From assembly GCF_027925155.1 (NCBI RefSeq), contig NZ_BSDY01000001.1, positions 184,822 through 248,821 on the forward strand: a stretch of 64,000 nucleotides of DNA, given 5' to 3'. Source of the DNA: Propionigenium maris DSM 9537 (lineage in GTDB: Bacteria; Fusobacteriota; Fusobacteriia; Fusobacteriales; Fusobacteriaceae). This document shows, piece by piece, positions 58,914 through 64,000 of this stretch. The translations under genes were made by a program, and so were the position numbers. The notes beneath the pieces were generated by a model. The model was not told where the DNA came from and did not search any database. It saw only the letters and a program-made list of their open reading frames with translations. How positions within the stretch are numbered: the first letter of the stretch is position 1; each line of letters begins with the position of its first letter.

Positions 58914-61900
58914 ATGATTTTAGATCCTACTCAATTACAAAAGAATATTGCGAGATTAGAATGTGGAAGTGAAATAGGAACTGCTTTTCTTGTAGGAGAA
59001 GATAAAGCTATAACAGCATTTCATTGTCTAGATGACTACTCTCAAACTAATGACATTAAATTGTATTTTTTGAACATTAATGACGAACCAATTATAGTTA
59101 AAGCAAAACCATTACAAAAAGAATTGGCTATTGAACTTGACTTAGATATAGTTGTTTTACAATTAGAAAGTAGCATTTTAGGATTTGAAAACTTAAGATT
59201 TTCAGATAACATTATTTCAAATAATGCAGAATGGGAGACCTTTGGTTATCCAGGAATTGAAAAAAATGATGGGATGCCTCTATATGGGAATATAAGGCAA
59301 ATAAAAAGCAAATATAATACAGACAGTTTTGATTTGATCTTGGAATATAACGGGATTACCTTTAACACTATGGGATTATCAGGAGCGCCACTAGTTATTG
59401 ATGGAATTGTTAAAGGGATAATAACGTATGACAGAGACAAAAGAAATACATTGGGAGCAATTAGTACAATTAAAATGAAACCGCTACTTACTCAAGTAAG
59501 CAATGCTTTTTTTGTTGAAGAAGAAAACCATAATGAAATTGAGATTGTCGAAAATCATACAACTGAATTTAAAATAAAAGAAAATATTCAAAATAATGAT
59601 AAAGGATACATTTTTGTTAAAGGAGTGCCAGGAAGTGGTAAAACTACTTTAGCCCAAAATTTGAAATTTGACGATGAAAATATAGAAGTAATTAATAAAT
59701 ATTTTTTGAAAGAAGTAAATGAAGTTTATAATATCCAATATAAAGCATCTGAAGAAACTTTTGGAAAATGGTTTGTAAATAGTATATCAAACTTTCTCTA
59801 TGATTCTTTTATTGAAGATAAAGCTTACAGTTATAAAGATATAATTAAAATGTCTTCTGACTATTTTTTTAATATTTCTAATGAAGTTAGAATGCATAAA
59901 AAAAAGTATGTTTTTATTATAGATGGGATAGACGAAGTTTTAAATATAAGCAAAGAAAAACTAGATTTATTTTTAGGGATTTTACCTCAGGATTTGAGTA
60001 AGAATATATTTATTATCATTTTTGGAAATAATGAAAATAATATACCAATTTACTTAAGAAATAGCTTAGATGAAAATATGATTGTAGGTATTTCTCCTTT
60101 AGAACATGTTAATGTGATTAACTTTATTAAAGATAATCTTAAATATAAAAAACTAGAACATTCTGTGATAAATAAAATTGCACATAAAAGTGAAGGGAAT
60201 CCTCTATATTTAAGATATTTAATAAGTTACCTTGAAAACTTTCCAGACGAAATTAACGAGGAATTTATTAATACTATTCCTGCTTTTAATGGAGAAATTG
60301 TAAACTATTACAAAATATATTGGGATAAAATCAAATCTAAAAGAGAGTTAGTAAAACTTTTAGCAATATTAGCGAGAGTAAGAAATCAAATATCTAGAAA
60401 AAACCTTATGGAAATGTTTCCTGCTGATGAAAGATTTGTAGTTGATGATTATCTTTCAATAGTCGATCACTTACTTGATCAAAGTGCGGATGATATTTAT
60501 ATTTACCATAATTCATTTTCAGATTTTATAAGAAAAGAAACTGCTGCAATGGAAGATTACGTTCATCAAGTTATATCGAAGTTTTGTCTAGATAATACAA
60601 CAAAAAGATTTTCTTTAGAAAATATACTATATCATTTAATAAATGCTGAATTGGATTTAAAAAAAGAAGCAGTTAAAAGATGTAATCAAGAATGGCTTGA
60701 CTGTTGCTCGATTGAAAACGTGCATCCTGAATCAATGATTGTTGATATGAAAAATGTACTTGATTTTGCAATTGATGATGGTGAAATTTCAGAAATAATA
60801 AGAATTTTATTACTCTTACAAAGGTTAAAGTTTAGAAATGAAAAGTTATTTAGAAGCTTTTCTATAGAAATGGCAAGAGCACTGTATGAAATTGGAAAAG
60901 AAAAATATATTCTTAATTATATAATCAGAGAAGATTCATTGATTGAGAGTGTTTCAAATGCTGACGCTATTTATCTTTTGAGAAAATTTGTTAAAGATGG
61001 GTTTGCTAAAGAAAGTAATAAGTTATTTGAGGCAATTAGAAACAGGTGTATTAAGGAATATGAAAGTAATAAAGGTTTTGATATATCTACATTATTTTTA
61101 GATATTAAATCAGTGGTGCTATTTCCAGAATATAATCCTTTAAGAAGGTTGGATATATTTAACCGACTACTAACAGAAGCTAATGTTCAGAATAAAGATG
61201 AAATAATTCAATGGTTGTCAGGAGAAATACAGGCATGGCTGATGAAAGAAAAGGAAGTATACGGTGATATTAATACTTTAAAAAAAATGTTTGGAACTGA
61301 AATTGATAAAAGAAGCATTGATGTTATTATAAAAATACTCTTATCTTACATTGATCCTCAAAATAATACTTTTATAAAAGAGGATAATCAAGCAGTTTTA
61401 AAAGCTGTTAAAGATTTAGAATTTCTTTTACTTGAATATAAGGTTACTAAGAAATCCGATGCAATTGAAGCATTAATACAATTCAGTAAAAATACCAATT
61501 TATTAGAAACCTTAATTGAAAATGAAGAAAAAGTAGAATTCGATTTAAGAGAAAGCAATGGAGTAGATTTTAATTATAAAGAATTCTTATCATATAAAAA
61601 CTATTGGATTGCTATAGGATATAGTGAAAAACTTCAAACCTTGCCTGAGATTTCTACGATACAAAATTGGGAAAATTTTTTACACTCAGTAATAAAGACA
61701 ACAAGCATAATACTTGGGAAATGTTATAGGTCAAAAGCAGAGTTAGAAATAGAAAAACTAGAAGCAATTCATGTAGAAATTACAAAGTTATTGAATAGCT
61801 TAAATATTGATTTAAAAGAAAGAGTTAAATGGGATAGAAGTTACTTTATACCAGAACATTTACTCCCTTTAATTTATAAGGAAATTACATTTATCTATCT

Positions 61901-64000
61901 TAATTTTTTCAGTGAAAAAATAGAAGAACTTGAGAGTCATATACTTAATAGTTATCAACTTGGACTATATAATGAAGGATACAGAAGGACTCTGTTTGCT
62001 ATAGCTAATGAAATTGTAAAGTATAAAGGAAAAGAAAGAAAAGCTTATCCTTTTATACAAGAGCTAGAATCTTTTACTGATAAATACATATTAAATCGTT
62101 GGGAAAGAAATAGAGATTTTTTAGAAATAGTTGAACTATATGGAAAAATAGGTAGCATAGAAATTGCAAATCGCGTGTTTAAAAAAATGCTTGATACTTC
62201 TATGGGACCGTCATGGTATAAAGAATCTCAATTGACTTTAATGGGAACAGGAGTAAAACATCTTAATAGTCTACCAAAAAAAGATATTTATATGAAAGAA
62301 ATTTTGGGGCATTTAGACTATGCTTCTGGAGAGATGACATTTCAAAGATATGTTAGAGATGATAAAGAAGAATTTGTAGGAATCCTGTCAAAAGTTTTAG
62401 GACATAAAAAATCATTAGAATATTTTAAAAGATTAACTTTCCCTAATAGTGAATTATTATTAAATAATGCTATGAAAGATACTCCGGATGTTGTAGATAA
62501 GTTTTATGGATATACTCAAGGAACAAATGAAATTAATCTACAGGATGCGATGATATCTTTTATTAAAGAATTAGATAATAGTGATATTTTACTTAAATAT
62601 GCTCTTACAGAAATTTTTATTCAAGGTGATGAGAGGTACTTTGATGAATTTACTGAACTTCAATTAGAGATCCTGCATTTTGCTAGACTTAATTCATTTA
62701 CCGAGTATCAATTACTAATTGAAAGAGTAAAAAGACAATTTGTAGTGGAATTAGATAATGAACGAAGAAGCCTTTATATTAGGTTTTTAGAGAAAAGCTC
62801 ACTAAAAGAAACTGTAAATAGCATAATGGAAGAGCTTAAAATTTTAGATGTTTTCAGGCAACCTTCAGAACAAGAAAATTTCTTTGAATCATTAAAAGGT
62901 GAGGAAAAAGAAAGTAAAAGTATCAATTTAGCAAAGGAAGAATTAAAGTATGGAAATAATACTAAAGCAAAAGAAATATTAGCAAATAGACTATCACAAA
63001 TCAATGATGACATAGGGGATGTTTTTTATTATAGCAATGAAAGTACGGAATGTTTGAATCTATTGAAAAAAAATTGTGAGAGTAGTCAAGAGCTAATAAA
63101 GCTTTTAAAACCTATACTTCTACGAACCGGTATATTTGATTGGCAACTAGCTAATAACCTCATAAAACTGACCGGTGATAAACTTTCTGAGACAGCTTCA
63201 ATTTTAACAATGAAAGAAGTATTAACTCATGTTCGTTTAATGATAGATACGCCTAAAGAAACTATAGACCAATTTAAATGGGTTGAAAATGAGGTGGATG
63301 ATGAAAGCTATGAAATAGAAAAATTTATAATTTGGTTAACAAATTTACCTGATGGGTTGATTTATAGAAAAAGAGCTATTGAAGTATTAGCCTGGCTTGG
63401 TCAAGTTAAACCTCATACTATAATACCATTATTAATAGAGGAGGCTCTTGAAAATAATGAAGAATCATCAGAAATATCTTCAAATATATTGCATGTATTA
63501 AGTCAGACTAATAATGTAGAAGCAATTTGGTATTGCATATGTTTAAATGAAAACTTTAAAAACAGAATTTTACAGAAGAAACATTTTATTATAAAAAGCT
63601 GTTTTTTAGAAATTGTTAGGGTTGCCCATGAGAATAATTTACTTGGAGCAAGTGATTTTATTCAGGATATAGAAAAGAATTTTTTTAATAATGAAAAATG
63701 TACTTTAATGAGAGAATTAGATTTAGATAAATATTCTAATTTAATAATTCCAGGGTTAGATTATTTTATAAAAACAGTAAATGAAGTAGTGCATCTAGAT
63801 GAAAGCTTTATGGAAAGTGTAGTAAAAAACTTAAGTGAAACTATTTCACCATTGGATATAAATAACTTTAAAAAAATTGATGAAATTTTAGAAAGAAGTT
63901 ACTCCATTCCAAATGGTTTATCTCAGGTATATAGAAATAAAGTTAAGTTTGTAATGAATTTAGCTATTTCTGATTATGTTACACAGAATAATTATAATAA
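58914..64000 (+). CDS. Trypsin-like protease-STAND NTPase, Avs type I component (runs off the window)
   Basis: A frame of at least 1,695 codons from an ATG at 58914 (AAGGAGG before it) with no stop to the window end. Residues 1-180 are a trypsin-like protease: GTAFLVGEDKAITAFHC (His about 37), LDLDIVVLQ (Asp about 78), MGLSGAP (Ser about 156). A STAND NTPase follows: GVPGSGKTTL (Walker A about 237), KYVFIIDGIDEV (Walker B about 332), then over a thousand residues of helical repeats that act as the sensor in such proteins. Together with the MBL gene this is the AVAST type I arrangement: recognition of a phage protein activates an effector. Confidence 0.88.
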   Translation, partial: MILDPTQLQKNIARLECGSEIGTAFLVGEDKAITAFHCLDDYSQTNDIKLYFLNINDEPIIVKAKPLQKELAIELDLDIVVLQLESSILGFENLRFSDNIISNNAEWETFGYPGIEKNDGMPLYGNIRQIKSKYNTDSFDLILEYNGITFNTMGLSGAPLVIDGIVKGIITYDRDKRNTLGAISTIKMKPLLTQVSNAFFVEEENHNEIEIVENHTTEFKIKENIQNNDKGYIFVKGVPGSGKTTLAQNLKFDDENIEVINKYFLKEVNEVYNIQYKASEETFGKWFVNSISNFLYDSFIEDKAYSYKDIIKMSSDYFFNISNEVRMHKKKYVFIIDGIDEVLNISKEKLDLFLGILPQDLSKNIFIIIFGNNENNIPIYLRNSLDENMIVGISPLEHVNVINFIKDNLKYKKLEHSVINKIAHKSEGNPLYLRYLISYLENFPDEINEEFINTIPAFNGEIVNYYKIYWDKIKSKRELVKLLAILARVRNQISRKNLMEMFPADERFVVDDYLSIVDHLLDQSADDIYIYHNSFSDFIRKETAAMEDYVHQVISKFCLDNTTKRFSLENILYHLINAELDLKKEAVKRCNQEWLDCCSIENVHPESMIVDMKNVLDFAIDDGEISEIIRILLLLQRLKFRNEKLFRSFSIEMARALYEIGKEKYILNYIIREDSLIESVSNADAIYLLRKFVKDGFAKESNKLFEAIRNRCIKEYESNKGFDISTLFLDIKSVVLFPEYNPLRRLDIFNRLLTEANVQNKDEIIQWLSGEIQAWLMKEKEVYGDINTLKKMFGTEIDKRSIDVIIKILLSYIDPQNNTFIKEDNQAVLKAVKDLEFLLLEYKVTKKSDAIEALIQFSKNTNLLETLIENEEKVEFDLRESNGVDFNYKEFLSYKNYWIAIGYSEKLQTLPEISTIQNWENFLHSVIKTTSIILGKCYRSKAELEIEKLEAIHVEITKLLNSLNIDLKERVKWDRSYFIPEHLLPLIYKEITFIYLNFFSEKIEELESHILNSYQLGLYNEGYRRTLFAIANEIVKYKGKERKAYPFIQELESFTDKYILNRWERNRDFLEIVELYGKIGSIEIANRVFKKMLDTSMGPSWYKESQLTLMGTGVKHLNSLPKKDIYMKEILGHLDYASGEMTFQRYVRDDKEEFVGILSKVLGHKKSLEYFKRLTFPNSELLLNNAMKDTPDVVDKFYGYTQGTNEINLQDAMISFIKELDNSDILLKYALTEIFIQGDERYFDEFTELQLEILHFARLNSFTEYQLLIERVKRQFVVELDNERRSLYIRFLEKSSLKETVNSIMEELKILDVFRQPSEQENFFESLKGEEKESKSINLAKEELKYGNNTKAKEILANRLSQINDDIGDVFYYSNESTECLNLLKKNCESSQELIKLLKPILLRTGIFDWQLANNLIKLTGDKLSETASILTMKEVLTHVRLMIDTPKETIDQFKWVENEVDDESYEIEKFIIWLTNLPDGLIYRKRAIEVLAWLGQVKPHTIIPLLIEEALENNEESSEISSNILHVLSQTNNVEAIWYCICLNENFKNRILQKKHFIIKSCFLEIVRVAHENNLLGASDFIQDIEKNFFNNEKCTLMRELDLDKYSNLIIPGLDYFIKTVNEVVHLDESFMESVVKNLSETISPLDINNFKKIDEILERSYSIPNGLSQVYRNKVKFVMNLAISDYVTQNNYN

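Noticed and set aside
1..64000. CRISPR arrays, rRNA and tRNA genes
   Set aside because: No regularly spaced repeats, ribosomal RNA signatures or cloverleaf sequences were noticed; this was by eye, not by a scan.

Overview
The window reads as the chromosome of a Gram-negative, probably anaerobic and probably marine Fusobacteriota-type bacterium (Propionigenium, Ilyobacter or Psychrilyobacter would fit). This is inference from AT-rich DNA, almost exclusive AGA/AGG arginine codons, strong AGGAGG ribosome sites, outer-membrane proteins (MipA/OmpV, omptin, GxQIG-repeat protein), Rex and FMN/Fe-S redox proteins. No rRNA, tRNA or CRISPR array was seen.

Layout, 1-31 kb: a guanine riboswitch leading into an NCS2-type permease cut by the window edge; rpsF-ssb-rpsR; a MipA protein; an FAD dehydrogenase; Rex and Crp/Fnr regulators; a patatin lipase and an EIIA-Glc protein; a glutaredoxin-nrdA-nrdB operon with two NrdR-like boxes; a DEAD helicase; a rubredoxin-type ribbon; an omptin; a DUF3179 pair; Hsp20; a decayed patch (ZntB tail, frameshifted small genes) followed by an HxlR electrophile/quinone-type regulon; TldE; then LacI - aldo/keto reductase (internal amber stop) - treZ facing glgX.

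Layout, 31-50 kb: a MarR-MATE operon divergent from an SDR across a 22-bp inverted repeat; a secreted esterase; two cold-shock genes identical in DNA sequence; three paralogous small winged-helix regulators sharing a KSQIHR/RSQIHR recognition helix, two of them with the same operator; a methyltransferase-azoreductase pair with a MarR; a cyclase; several small uncharacterised genes; an ABC-F ATPase; a 1-kb gene-free stretch with hairpins; a membrane metalloprotease; and TldD, partner of the TldE 25 kb away.

Layout, 50.5-64 kb: a more AT-rich accessory island. It has a HEPN-motif protein, a large serine recombinase, a CI-type repressor with an autocleavage site, a Cro-like protein and four TTCTCA-AA-TGAGAA operators, a replication initiator whose gene carries three 24-bp palindromic iterons, and an Ogr/Delta-type zinc finger. 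No capsid or tail genes are visible, which suggests a phage satellite or minimal prophage. Its cargo, on the far side of the repressor, is an MBL-fold hydrolase followed by a giant trypsin-like protease-STAND NTPase that runs off the window: the arrangement of an AVAST (Avs) type I antiviral system. This is the most exciting content.

A second window-wide signal is a roughly 90-bp dispersed element found directly behind Rho-independent terminators, always in the sense direction of the gene it follows. It begins near AAGGAAAGTATAGAA and ends in a second hairpin, GCAACG-TCA-CGTTGC plus T-run, whose stem shows compensatory base changes.
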